Assembly (NCBI RefSeq): GCF_964204865.1
Contig: NC_135252.1
Location: 12,793,383 to 12,857,382, forward strand
Reading direction: 5' to 3'
DNA length: 64,000 nucleotides
DNA from: Styela clava
Lineage: Eukaryota; Chordata; Ascidiacea; Stolidobranchia; Styelidae
Shown here: positions 13,401 to 25,900 of the stretch, one piece after another
How positions within the stretch are numbered: the stretch's first letter is position 1
How the letters are laid out: every line of letters starts with the position of its first letter
Made by a program: the position numbers and the translations under genes
The notes under the pieces: generated by a model
Told to the model about the DNA's origin: nothing
Seen by the model: the letters and a program-made list of their open reading frames with translations, nothing else
Databases searched by the model: none

Positions 13401-15340
13401 TGATCCATATTGGTTGCGCCGAAACGTATCTACATGGAAAAAGAGGAACAATAAAAACACATTTCTGCAATGGCAGGATGAAAGGAACAAAATTTTTGGA
13501 TCTGTTGTACAAAGCCCCCGCCAACGCTCAAAACAAGAAAATGAGTAATTATCCGGTTAAGGTTTTGGGTTAGGAAAGCAGATTGCGATAGAAATTCCAA
13601 TTTTTTAAATTAGGGTTGTTTAAGGTTGCGGACCGCAGTCGGAGAAAACCCAAATATGATCAAAACATCGCGAGTTTACTCACTTTAAATATCGGTTATA
13701 TATATTTGAGAATGAGAGTTTTCCGTTATAATCAGTTTTACAAGGAAACTTTATAAAGCCTTTAGTTATTTTATAATTGCTTCCCGAGAAATATCGTGGT
13801 ATTTTCGGTATCTTTTCTCGTGTTTGGTCTTGTAATGTGTTATAATTTGAATTATATTATGTTGTGGCAGATATTGCTTGAAAACACACCAGACAGGGTT
13901 TAACGTTGTTGTGGGTAAGGAAATACGTTTTCTCCCTGTTTACCTCGGTCACCTTTTTTCTACAACATTGAAATTCCGTGATTTTACCAAACATCAATCC
14001 CGACATCGGGAATAGGAAACGGACTATTCCTAGTTGGAATAGTTTGAGAATAACTCAAAATTGTTCTGCCAGTAAATACAAATATCTGCCAATGGTTCAG
14101 TAGTACACGCCAAAATTGTTCTGTGGGCCGCACGAAATGTCTCCGGGAGCCGCATGCGGTCCGCGATTTGGACCAACCTGTTTCAAATCAGTCTTAACCC
14201 CATCTGGACTATTACTAATTTGTTATTTGAAAACGTGGCGGGGGTATTTTTCTCAAATAACATGAGGCGCTTTGTACGAAAGATCCCAATTTTCCGCTTT
14301 AAGATATATAAATATATATATATAAACCACACTCCAACTCAGATAAGATGACAAAGTACGGCAAAATATGATAGTATATCATTGAGTGTATCAAAATCGC
14401 CGCCATGCATACAAACGGCGAACCCATTTTGAGGAGATTTCAGTACATTGTCGTTTACCAGTAGGCTAACTAACTATATTAGCAATGATTACAGAGAACC
14501 AGCGATATAGCATTAACGATAGGCTGTAAACAAAGAGTGGGAAACACAATTTAATGCAACAGAGTAACGTTCAAGCATGACTTAACATAACTCATATATA
14601 TATAACAACTTTCACAAAACAGAGTAACCGCATGATTTTAAATATTTTGAGCTTTTGAATTGCAGCTCATCGATGGAGAGTGGTGTAATCACCATCATAC
14701 AAAAACCGTAAATGAATGGCAGGAGATTTGATCTTTATGAAAGTCTTTCATAAAAAATAATTGGATCAATGAAAAGCATTTTGATTTAAGTAGCCTATCA
14801 CGTAATAGAATTCCGGACGCCAGAATTGCATCCGAGATGCCCAACTGCTACATATCGGTAGTTCATGATATTCTTCCCCATAAATTTACCTACACTCTAT
14901 AAATGGGGTGGAAAGGAATTAAAATTTCCAAACACCCCGCTAATTTTGAGGTATGAGACCACACTTTAATTCCCAACTAAAATATATAATTGTGTTTAAA
15001 TATACAAAAAAAGTGGCGTATACATATATATACGATTCCAATGATCAGCCCAACACACAACCCATTTTTATGGGTTACAAATAGTTCTATCGTCTACAGC
15101 AAAATGTCGACCACTCCTCTAAATGTGGCAACATCCTCTCTAAAATAAAAAGCTGCAGAGCATACTGCTCTTCCGTAGCTCTTGTCTTCATCGTAATGAT
15201 GTGGAAGATGTTGCACTTTTATCCCTTTAAGTTGGAAATATTGACTCCATTTGTAAAGTTATTACCGCTAAAACCATGTCACAATTCTGTTTCTTCTTCA
15301 GGCACCACCGCCACCAGCTGGAAGAAACAAGCGCCGATAG
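7448..15340 (+). CDS. DUF4587 (C21orf58/PRR29-like) proline-rich protein
   Basis: Seven exons join with matching phases: 7448-7528, 7930-8074, 10932-10996, 11202-11307, 12247-12406, 12710-12785 and 15302-15340 (TAG), giving 223 residues. The start is the ATG at 7448, followed by SVYSDDVRLLDDLTRLKLK and a good donor. Exons 2-4 are Arg/Pro-rich (RRRYVDSPDSDRYE, PPPLPPP, RRRDRFYRKIDKR, YRRRDRYLPPLTPRR). Exon 5 holds the family core DLMELMLIQNAQMQQWL, then a His/Tyr-rich run and LPPIKK. The tail is Pro/Ala-rich and ends NKRR. Vertebrate C21orf58 and PRR29 share LMxxMxIQNAQMHQ followed by proline-rich sequence. I know of no defined molecular function. A tRNA gene lies in the 8075-10931 intron. Confidence is high for exons 4-7 and good for 1-3. 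Confidence 0.8.
10563..10644 (+). tRNA. tRNA-Leu (anticodon AAG)
   Basis: The 82-nt gene folds as a class II tRNA. The acceptor stem GGTAGCG pairs with CGCTGCC (one T-G wobble), with A as discriminator. The D-arm region holds the A box TGGCCGAGCGG. The anticodon stem CTGGT/ACCAG encloses the loop TTAAGGC with AAG at 10597-10599. The variable arm is long, as in Leu and Ser tRNAs. The T arm GTGGG/CCCAC carries the B box GGTTCGAATCC. No intron and no encoded CCA are present. A TTTT tract at 10648-10651 would serve as the RNA polymerase III terminator. Confidence 0.97.
10741..10868 (+). repeat. Direct tandem duplication, ~64 bp x 2
   Basis: The segment TCACTATTCAGAGTTCAGAT...TCATTGCTTATGGTTGTT occurs at 10741 and again at 10805 with few differences, about 100 bp downstream of the tRNA gene and inside the same intron. 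Confidence 0.8.
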
Positions 15341-16942
15341 AGATACTCAGCTGCATAGCATATATATGAAAAAGGATGGACTTATTTTGACAAACATTAC
15401 CCAGAGTCGCAATATTTTGCTTTAATATTTTTAACCAATGTATCAAGTTTGTAACTTTATTACGAAGTTAGAGTCGGTCACAGAGAAATAATGGGTCGAC
15501 CTATTCGTATCACCTTCTCTTAGCGTGATTTATCAACACAAATGTTATACAAGCGAACTTTATTGTTTATGGCTCGTCACTGTGTAAGAAAATCAGGCCC
15601 AAACGAGACAATTACGTTATTTCTATAAAGCTTTTTCAAATTTGTCTTTTTATGTTACCGTTCCTACATGCAGTATATATTTGTAGATTTTTATATGTAA
15701 AGTATTAGGTGATAATCATGAATAGTTGAATGATCATAGGCAAAATTATATTCGTAAAAATAACAAAAACAGCTGAAAACTTTACCTCTACTTCTATAGC
15801 ATGTAGTGATACCCCTAATGATGCTTGGAAAAATATTGTTAAAATACGATGCTTTGAAATTTCCACAGCTTGGTAGACTACCCGGTTCAGTTTTATCACT
15901 GTCTGTGTATTTTACGCCTATCCTGTCTTAACAAAAATCAAATGAAACCCGAACATCCGTTTTAGCTATAGTCGAAGACTATCATTTAGTTCATTATTTC
16001 ACCAGTACCGAACTAATTGATTCAATTCGATCAAAATTTCTGAATCGTGAAGCATTAAGCTAGGATTTCCATAAATGAGTAAATAAATTCATTTCTTTTT
16101 TCTGCTCAAACGAGTGAAAAATGTACAGAAAACCCGAGTTATTTAGCAGAAAATTCATATCTTTTTCAATGTGTATAGTATACGATTTTGATATTTTTAT
16201 ACTGTAGATCGACTTAGGCATATTGTTTAACAAGAGTTGACAATTTCATGCAGTAAATTCTATTTTATGAAATACCGCCATTAATTGAATTGAACTATTT
16301 AGTCCAGTTCACAGCAAAGCAGAGCTCTATGTTACTTCAGAGATTGTCGACTGAGAATTACGGAAACACTCATACGGATAGACCTACAAAGAGATGCAGG
16401 GGAGGGTGAAAAAACACGTCCATGATACATTGGATGTTGTGAAAAATCGGAAAGCAAAATATTGCCATGTTTTACCGATAAAATTATAGTTACAATATCC
16501 CAAAACAAATACATTATGGGCGACTCATTCGCAGCAATGGCGCCTAAGGGTACTAGTGGGCTTGTTTTCAGGTGAAAAATACAATCAGCTCTTCAAACCC
16601 AGATGGCTTGCTGACTTCAAATATTCCACAAGTATAGTCGCTTGATGTTGTTGATACTCACTATCGCTGCTAATCTTTACTATCGCCTCCAATTATTAAT
16701 ATACCATGTTTTTAAAATCGCATGTAACTAGAAAAAAAAGGTGAATAATCACATTCTCGTAATTTATTTACCACGGAAGAAAAATAAATCAAACATCTCA
16801 TTTTTATAATCATAACATTTCATGAACGCAACAAGTTTATTTTACAAAGAACAGCAAGGACCTGAATCTCCTCCCATTTGAACCTGAAAAGAAGTAGGTT
16901 GTAGGCTGCGAACGAGATACCAAAACGTATGAATTGACATTA
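15341..16942. other. Convergent intergenic region
   Basis: This holds the 3' flanks of the plus-strand DUF4587 gene and the minus-strand coiled-coil gene. Apart from the AATAAA on the minus strand (16836-16841) and AT-rich sequence, I see nothing. Short open frames lack support. Confidence 0.5.
16836..16841 (-). promoter_or_regulatory. Poly(A) signal AATAAA of the coiled-coil gene
   Basis: AATAAA on the minus strand, about 100 nt after the predicted stop of the gene ending at 16943. The motif is canonical, but use of the site is inferred. Confidence 0.5.
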
Positions 16943-19900
16943 TCAATTGTTGAAGTTCGAAGCACCTGGCCAAGAGAAAAATAGAATGTTACTTACCGTA
17001 AACTTTAAATCGACTGAATCTATAATATTCAATTTATTGCCTCACCTCGAAAAGCAGACGAATATGGCTTTCTGAACGGCTGATTTTCCTGTTATGCAAT
17101 ACGATAGGGCCGATAAAAGAAAAAGCATTAAAAACGTTTCTAACGACTTAATAATTAAGAATATAAAATATTTATGATGCCACTGAAGAGAAGCTTGATT
17201 TTCTCCAATTCCTGATAAATATCCACATTATATTATTGTAATATACTGATTCAAACATCTTCAAGCACTTCGGTAATTGAATAGTAAACTAATTAAACAA
17301 TAATCGTTGAAAATTGTATGATTTATTACCTTGATCTCTTGACTGAAGGAATAATCATCATCAGTAACTGAAGACTCATCATCAGAATCTGAAAGCGTTA
17401 TCCATCTGAAAATATACAAGATAGTAATGATATGAAATATTTACCAATCAGTGCTGCCGTATTATTTTCTTCCATCCTATCATCCCTACAAGCATTAATC
17501 CACTAGTTAAAAAACGATAAAGAGTTCACTTTTTGACAACGGAGATTCTACTAAACAACATAAAAGATTAATTCCATTTCCCTTCTTTCTGAACAAGGCA
17601 GACTCTTGAACGTTTAGGAAGGACCAAGTCCTAAACAAGTAAAATATTAACAAATCCAAAACTGTCCGTTATAGAATCAACACGTACGATGATGATTGAG
17701 CTTGTCTTCTCACTGGAAATGAGTTGTTGATAATATCTCGATCTTCTTGTTTTATATTTGTGACATTAATACATGTGCTGTGAACATTATTACACATTAA
17801 GGAAAATATAGAAAGGATGATCGAAAATCACAAACTAACTATCATTGACCGTCAAATGCATTTGATCGGTAAGGTGCGTCATACAAACAAATGTAAGTTA
17901 TTTAAAAGAGGATTTGATTTAAGGCACAGTAACAACACATTATTATTTGAAACAATAAGATGCAAATTTCAAAGCTTTGAAAGCATGCAAATAATGACAT
18001 TTTGTAAAACAAACAATATTGGAGCTCAAATGTGCACCTGTTTTTACGTTCAAACATACCTATTGGCCAAAGCATTAGTTTTGTCTCCAAGGGCTGCCTT
18101 GACGTTTGGTTGAGTTGGAAAACATGGATACATTGAATTGACCTAAAAGTAGATAAAAATCCTTATAACGAGATATAAATGCATTCAAAAGAGTCTTTAA
18201 GAGTCATTGGTAACTTTAAATCAATTGCTTTTACTTCGAACAAACTTGCATGAATTTGATACCTGCCTGCGTAAATTTAATATTATGATATGAAAAATCA
18301 TTTCAAACTTATTTTACATGACAAAAACAATATTTCCCTTATCGGTTAGTGTGTCGATAGTGTGACCACTAGATAACGATATGAATTAATATTTGTCCAC
18401 AGGATATAACATGGATTCCCTACATTAATATAAATTTAAAATTAAAGTAACACCGATAGATTAATTTAAACCCTCACACAAACTCGTTATTAAAGTAAAT
18501 AATACTCACATTACCAGTGTCAGCTTGCGGATCCTGGTTTTCCGTCCAACTAGTAGTGGTAAAGAAAATTAAAGAGCATGAACGGATGTTATCAACCGAG
18601 GTAACTACTATATACAAATATATGACTGAAGATTAATTCATAGAATTACGAATAAACACGTATATTTCCCCAGTCTGAAAAAACTTCACACGAATCATTT
18701 GTCTGAATTTACTTTATACTTTATAAATTTAACATATTTTTTACATGTATATGTATTTCAGAATACCTTATATGTTCATCAAGATCAAGTGGTCCCCCAT
18801 TGTTTCCCAGTTGTTGTGTCAATGTGTTGGCAGATTCTGAAATATTACTTCATTATTTAAGGTTTTTGAATACGTAAGAGAGGAAACCACAACACTCCGT
18901 GGCCCCCTGTTCTTCAATACTTCATTTTCTAAAATATCAGCAAAACATTGAAACAATGGCGAGGAAATATCAAAATTCAAAATAATACTTTTTTGGGGCT
19001 TTCCTTTTTTTCTAGTAAAGAACTGTCGTTTCCTCTTAGTAATTTTTGGCTTTTTGTATGCAACTACAGAATCAGTAGATTGATCAATACCTAATGCATC
19101 ATCCTGATATGGCTCAGCGGTCTGAAAATTCAAATGTATATAGATATTGATTTATGTACAGCAGGTTAGTGGCAATGTGGCATATATAACATAAAAATTA
19201 AAGAAAAAGCATATTTGACTTTATGTGAATTTGTGACTGCAAAATAGTCTATACCATTGTTTCCCAAACTTTTTGGGCCGCGGACCCCTGTTTGTGAATT
19301 TTGTTGTTGACGGACCCCCATCCTATGTCGTATCAATTTATGTGCCTAACAAACGAGAAAGTATGTTGTTTTCTTTGATGAAATAAAACTTGTGAGTCTT
19401 TATTAATACATACTAACGTTAAATACTGGCAGGCTGGCGCAATTCAATAAGATTAAGCTCTATTTGTGTTTATTTGACTCTTTTCATATCGTACGGACCC
19501 CCTGTGCAGTCGTCGGGGACCCCCAGGGGTTCGTGGACCCCAGTTTGGGAAACCCTGGTCTATACTACTTGCGTAAAATACTTTTAAAATGTTGATAGAT
19601 ACTTGAAACTTTACAAAAATTGTTTAAGCTGGAATTCATTAAAACCCCAGAGCAACTCTCCTCATTTTGCCTTCATTGCAGCTTTACCGTTTTATTTTGA
19701 CAAAATGCCAAAATATAAAATTGTCAAGTCCATGTCTGCGTAGTAAAGGTCTATGGCTTTATTAGAGGTTTCGAATAAGAGCAAAGCGGAAGAAAACGTA
19801 CACCGAAATTAAGCAAAAAAGACTCACAACCATTGTATTAGAAGTTGAAGTCTGTTGTTGTGTCTTCGGTGTCCTAAAATATAATATAAAAGAATTCACT

Positions 19901-22900
19901 TTCTGTGAAGAGCTGAAAATCAACAATGTTTAATAGGTGTTTACAACAATGAATGCAGAATGCAAACAAAGCCCTCGACTTCTAAGGAATGCTGAATAGG
20001 AATATTCTATTTCTAACCAATACAAACCTCATAGATCTGGTATTGGGTCTGGCGAACCATTCCTGTGATTGATTGTGTGCCATATCCTGCCAACTTTGTA
20101 TCAACGGTTCCTCATTTTGTGGAATTCTCTGTGATTCTCCTGAAACATAATTGTAGTATTATGGGAACATTCATACTGATACAGTAATCGATACAAACCT
20201 GATAGAGATGGCAATGCAGGAAGGTTGCAGCAACCAATTTGAGTGAACTAGTTATCATAAAACACAAACTATTCTGCCATTCTCACAACACAGCACATCA
20301 GAAACTAAATAACTCCATCGCCAGAAATGCTCGAAGCGAGCAATAATCAGAATGTTTACAACGTCAAAACCCACGCTGATATGCAAAATTTTCTTTAATC
20401 TCAGTTCGATGAGCAATACTGATATGTCGTTTCCGAGCGCGGTGTGTCCGTAAATTCCATTCAGTCTCTTCCAAAATTCCTTTTAGAAAACGGATGATAT
20501 ATTGCATAAAATTCGACAACAATCATCCTACTCATGTCAAGTGTTGGGAAAACGTTATTCTACGAAAGTCCTATTAATTAATAATAAATAAAATAACGAC
20601 AATATTTTCTTACTTGGTACTAAATGTTGCTGAGGCATGACTGTAGCGATTGGTGAACTTTTGTTTTGTTTGCTCCATGAATAACCCACATTTTGAAACG
20701 GAGAACCACATATGCTAGTAATTGGTTGTACTGACGGTAACGTGTTTGGAATATTACCAAGCGATGAATGCGACGGGTAAGATACAACTGGTCGAATCAT
20801 GTCTAACGAATGACCCGAAGAAGCTTTTTGATGAGAGAAAACTGAAATTGGAAATTTTTAAGATATCGATTTAAAACTTTTCTTTATTAATATGAATTAA
20901 TTAATGCATTTCGAAATAAGTTTATAGCTCGAGAAGATCAAGAACCAGTATCATAAGAGTTAACTAGTAAATTTTGAAGATTCTTTTGACCGAGCCAAAT
21001 CGAATTGCAATATCGGTTTATGAACACTCTTGTTGACTGCCAGAATAGGGTGCTCCCGAAGTATGCGAACCAAGATGGCGGACATCGGAACGTAACATGG
21101 GTAACAGGTTAGGCGATAATTTTTTTCCAATTTTCCTTATTTTAGTCCTATTATCAGTTCGAAGACTAGCCAAGAGCCTCCCGTAGTATTTATACCTAAA
21201 ATTATGGCCTAACCCTAACCTAGTACACATATTACATTCCGATGTCCGCCATCTTGGTTCGCATACTTCGGGAGCCCCCAGAATAGTTTATTAATATTTG
21301 ACATCTGAAGGTGACTTTTATAAATTATTCCTCGTTGCAGTAGTGCGACACATGGCAAATATGTGAAGAAGGGTTCTAAGGGTTCTATCTAACAACAAAT
21401 ATGCTAACGCTACCTGAGTTAGGATGTCTTGGGAGCAGTATTGTAGGTACAACGAACGGAGTAGAATCAGACACATCATTATAACTTGGTGGCAGAGGAA
21501 GAATTTGGTTAGGCGGATTGAAACTGCATTGGAAATCGTCCTGACGAATAGGAACTATACTCATTGATGTACCGACCGCTGAAACTCTCGGTTCAAAACG
21601 ATTGATGCTATTATTGGCTGAGCTTTTCAGCATTGATTGAGAAACATTACTCGTCGGAAAAGAGATGGATGAACGAAGATTCTCCTTAGGGTTAAGTAAT
21701 GGTAATTGAGGGGAGTATTGGCACCACATGTCAGCAGTTTGAAGTTTCGGTTTTTTCAAATGAGATTCGATTTTTGTTGTGTTTGATACAAGTTCCTAAA
21801 CAAAAATAGATGGGACAAAATAGCAAAATTTTCCTAATTTAAAAATGGCAATTATGTTTTGAGAAATGGATAGTTGAATATAGAAGTCCATATATATAGT
21901 ACGATACAAGTACATATTATACATATATGCAATTAATATAGTAAACTCTATTTTAAAATGCTCATACAATTACTCAGGTATCCAAGACACTTTATTGTGA
22001 ATTTACAAAGCAGGGAGATACGGTTATTAATGAATACCGGATATTCCACATGACACAGTATAAGTGAAACAAAACCTCTATCTTGTCTGTCTGCATTTGT
22101 TGTCCTCTATCAAAAACTTCCGTCAACTTTTCAATAACCAGATTGTCTGCTTCTCTTCGATATTTATCTAGTTCAGCTCTTACTCGATCTAATTCAGAAG
22201 TCTTTTCATCTAACTGAGTTTCTAGACTTGTGATCTGTCAAAAGAGAATTCAACTGAATTAATTGAATCAGTCAACAAGGAATAAGAAAAAAAATATAAA
22301 TTGTGGGTTCGAGACATAATTCTTATAGATGTTTTCAAAACAGAAACGAGCTACCCGGCGCTCGAAAGTAAACAATAAGTATTTAAAACCACGAAAAATA
22401 CCCCTGTTGATACATATGTGAGCATACATTGAAAAAATAACAGCTAACCTCAAAATTCTCAGGTAATCTGTAAGACAGATATAATTATTGTTGCAAAATT
22501 ATTATTTTTAAAATGAATTGAGTAATCTATTGAGGTTCCTGTTACATAAACACCGACTAGACTAAACAGAGAAACCCAGGCCATTACATACGAGTAATTT
22601 CCGTATTCCTAAGAAGACGTGCGACAAACTACCTTGTCTTCCAACTCTTTCTTTCCTTTTACTAAATTTTCAACACCCGACAGCTTCAACAGTATTTCTT
22701 CCACTGAAATTATAGAAATTCTTGTATTGGATCTTTATTACAGAACAAAGATGATGACATCATGATTTTCATTTTTTACATTGAATAACTTTTGAAATAG
22801 TACGGTGTTCTTTCACAATCATAATGATATTTAATCACATTTAATAATAAAATGTTATAATAACTATTCATGACAATTGCCTATTGCAATGTGCCGCCTA

Positions 22901-25900
22901 ATTTTGTAACTTCTTGATAACGCAAGATTGATATAAGAACTGCACTGGTTCATTATTCATCAACAAAATCCTCATTGTAATTGTCAAAAATCTACATCAA
23001 AGTACAACTAGTATATTCGGTATGACAAACGTACTCGAGTAATGAATCTTATTCATAAAAAGGAGCAGGATACAGCAAAAGAATCATACTTTTAGCAAGA
23101 GAAGATGAAAACCCTTGGGTGGTTTGGGCATCACATTTCCCTGTGTTCAAAACCACAGTGTTCTTGGTTTCTTCACAATGTTCTTTCACCAGAGAAAGAA
23201 AATTAGAAAGCATATCCCTGGTCAAGATATAAACAAACATGAAATATTTGAAAAACTGCAATTGTGTCATTAGTTATATATATATATATAGATCATAGCA
23301 AATTAGGTTTTGCCGCAATTGGTAATCAAGCATACAAAGTATATTCTTCTACTATTAGGCCGCGAGCCGAGGCCCTGAAAAACGCCTAGAAAGTGAGTTT
23401 CGTAGCGCACATCAGGTAACTACCTGAAAATGATTTTAAAATGTTCCTTAAAAATTTAGTAACAAATATTGCCTTGTTCCCACTTCCAAAAGTTGCACGT
23501 TTTACGGAAAAGACGCTTTTACTACAAGAAATATGTGCTACGATCTGTCCTATATTCTCTACATTTTCGGCACTGAACAATGACTTCTGCATGACGTAAC
23601 AATTGAATTAAACCAGCTGTTAGCGAGCGGATGAATATTAGTTATTTCTGCTCGACCTTGCGCTGAGTTGGGCAGGCTTTCCATAGCCCTGTTTAGTTAT
23701 TATTAGTTAGGTTATGCTAAGACGTTGTTGAAAAATGTATAAGTAAATTATTAAACACTTGTAGATCCTTACCACGGATATGGGCCGTGAGACGAAACCA
23801 TGAAAACGCCCAGAAAATGAGTTTCGTAGCGCACATCTGGTAACTAAATAAATTCTTCAGTTTTGTGTGAAAACGAACATAATAAACGCATTACAGCTTG
23901 TTCCACAATCCTGGTGCGAAATTGAATATAAGAGGTTCCCGGAAATTCAATAACCATAAGTTTACAACGCATACATAAGAACTATACAATTCGAGAGCCC
24001 TACAGCACACTAACACAAATGTATTCCTGTAATGTTTTGCCTGACCAAAATCGGACTTCCTCAGTCAATCATAATTTATTAGGTAGATTACGAAAAATAT
24101 GGCATACATGTAACCAACAACAAAAAATACTTTAATTGTGTGACAGGAGTCGGGAGTGACCTCGAAAGCAGCGACACCAACAACGCTGATTCACATTTGA
24201 GAATAAATTTTATGTAATAACCACAAGCAGTTTACAACAAGAACAGCATAAAAAGCTACATCCATTTTATAGAAGCTATCAAGTATCAAACGTATTTATT
24301 TTTAAGCAATGAAGTCACAAATTAACATCGTGAGCACGAAAACACAAATAAATCAGTTATTTCTCACTTAGAAATTTACCGCAAAAGTCAAGAAAATTGA
24401 ATGAATGTACAATATGTACATAACATAGTGAACAGAAATATTACAATTTACAATTAATCTTTTTTTAGTTTATGTGGTTATGTATTTGAACAAAGGCAAT
24501 AATATTTCTAGAAACAGGACTACGACACTAACAAATGTCCGAAAAAATATACAAATGTATGATACTTATTAAATCAACTGTAATATCTAATTCACTTTCT
24601 TCTGAATTGTTTTCGAAATCCACTATCTCAAAAATCGACTTTTCCTCTATAGGTGTACTGTGATTTCTGCAGTCAATACAAAAATCTGTGCAATTTAAGT
24701 TGATTTTGGCACACTTTCATAAATTATTTTGACTATTTTTCTTTGCAGTTTGCCAACTCAAGAACTGATTTGAGGGCCACATGCTTCTTCAGTGAATCAT
24801 TGTTGGGTGGAGAGTATAATCCTTATGTTTGACAGTGTTAAATAGGCGTGCCCTGGTATCATTTACATTCTTCGTATCCTCTTCAAATTCCTCAGCTTTA
24901 TTTATTATTAATACCTCGTTAACCTCAAAAGATCTTCATAGTCGAGGGAAAAAAATGAATTGAAAACCTCAATGAAGTCTCCAACATGAATTTGATGGGC
25001 AGTTCCAATTGCAGAAAAGTGCTAAAGTATTTCAATATGAATAGCCCATCTAAGCTGTTTGCAACTATTATGATTCTCATATACCTTTAAGCTTCAAGAC
25101 TTCTTGTTTAATCCATTTTATAGCACTGATAGCAGCAGGGATCAGAGCCTGCGTTAGGTCAGATTGGTGGTACATTGCCGTTTTCTTTTGTAGTACAGTA
25201 TCTAAAATAAGGAAGAAAATAATATTTGGAGCAGCATGATTTTAAAAATACCCCTAAATACTAACTAATACCTTGAATACATAATGCATTTTATCTGATG
25301 TACTAAATGAGCGTATATATGCTCATTGCATGTTCTACAGTCCAGCAGTGTTTGCATACCATTACTAGACTATATCTACACTAAATTTTGATATATCACA
25401 GTCTGAAATGTCCTATGACAGTATGAGTATGGACTATCAGACTATAGACTATATTTTGAAACATCAACTGTTTGTCTACAACTTCATTTCTCACCTCTCA
25501 ATCATTTCCAATGCTACCTTTCTTTCCACTCCGGCATAACTTATCATTGCTTCCCAGGTTCTTGTCGACTCTATGAATTTAGATTTAGACCAACCGACAT
25601 TAGTAAAATTGATTAATTTCTTCTCTTTCACACAACCGTGCATTACAGAAACAGCCATTCATTTCTATTTCCAAATATGCTGTGGCCTATATAGTAGTAT
25701 AAGTCTGCTGAATAGTCAAGAAGAGTCATTAAATTAATCATACACATTTCATGCAAGCCAGAAAATATCGTTGTTTGTGACATATTATTCTAGGTCTAGC
25801 CTTCCTTGGAGTTACCGCACCGTACCTATTTAACAACGTCTTATGAGCTAGTGCTCAACTAAAATTGCTATTTATGGCAAGGATATACAAGTGTTTAATA

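Noticed and set aside
13300-13573. Two overlapping plus-strand open frames in the last DUF4587 intron
   Set aside because: Different frames over the same bases with no known motif. The gene's exons join without them.
20198-20247. Possible small exon of the coiled-coil gene
   Set aside because: The flanking exons 20841-20614 and 20139-20028 already join in phase without it, and its acceptor is weak.
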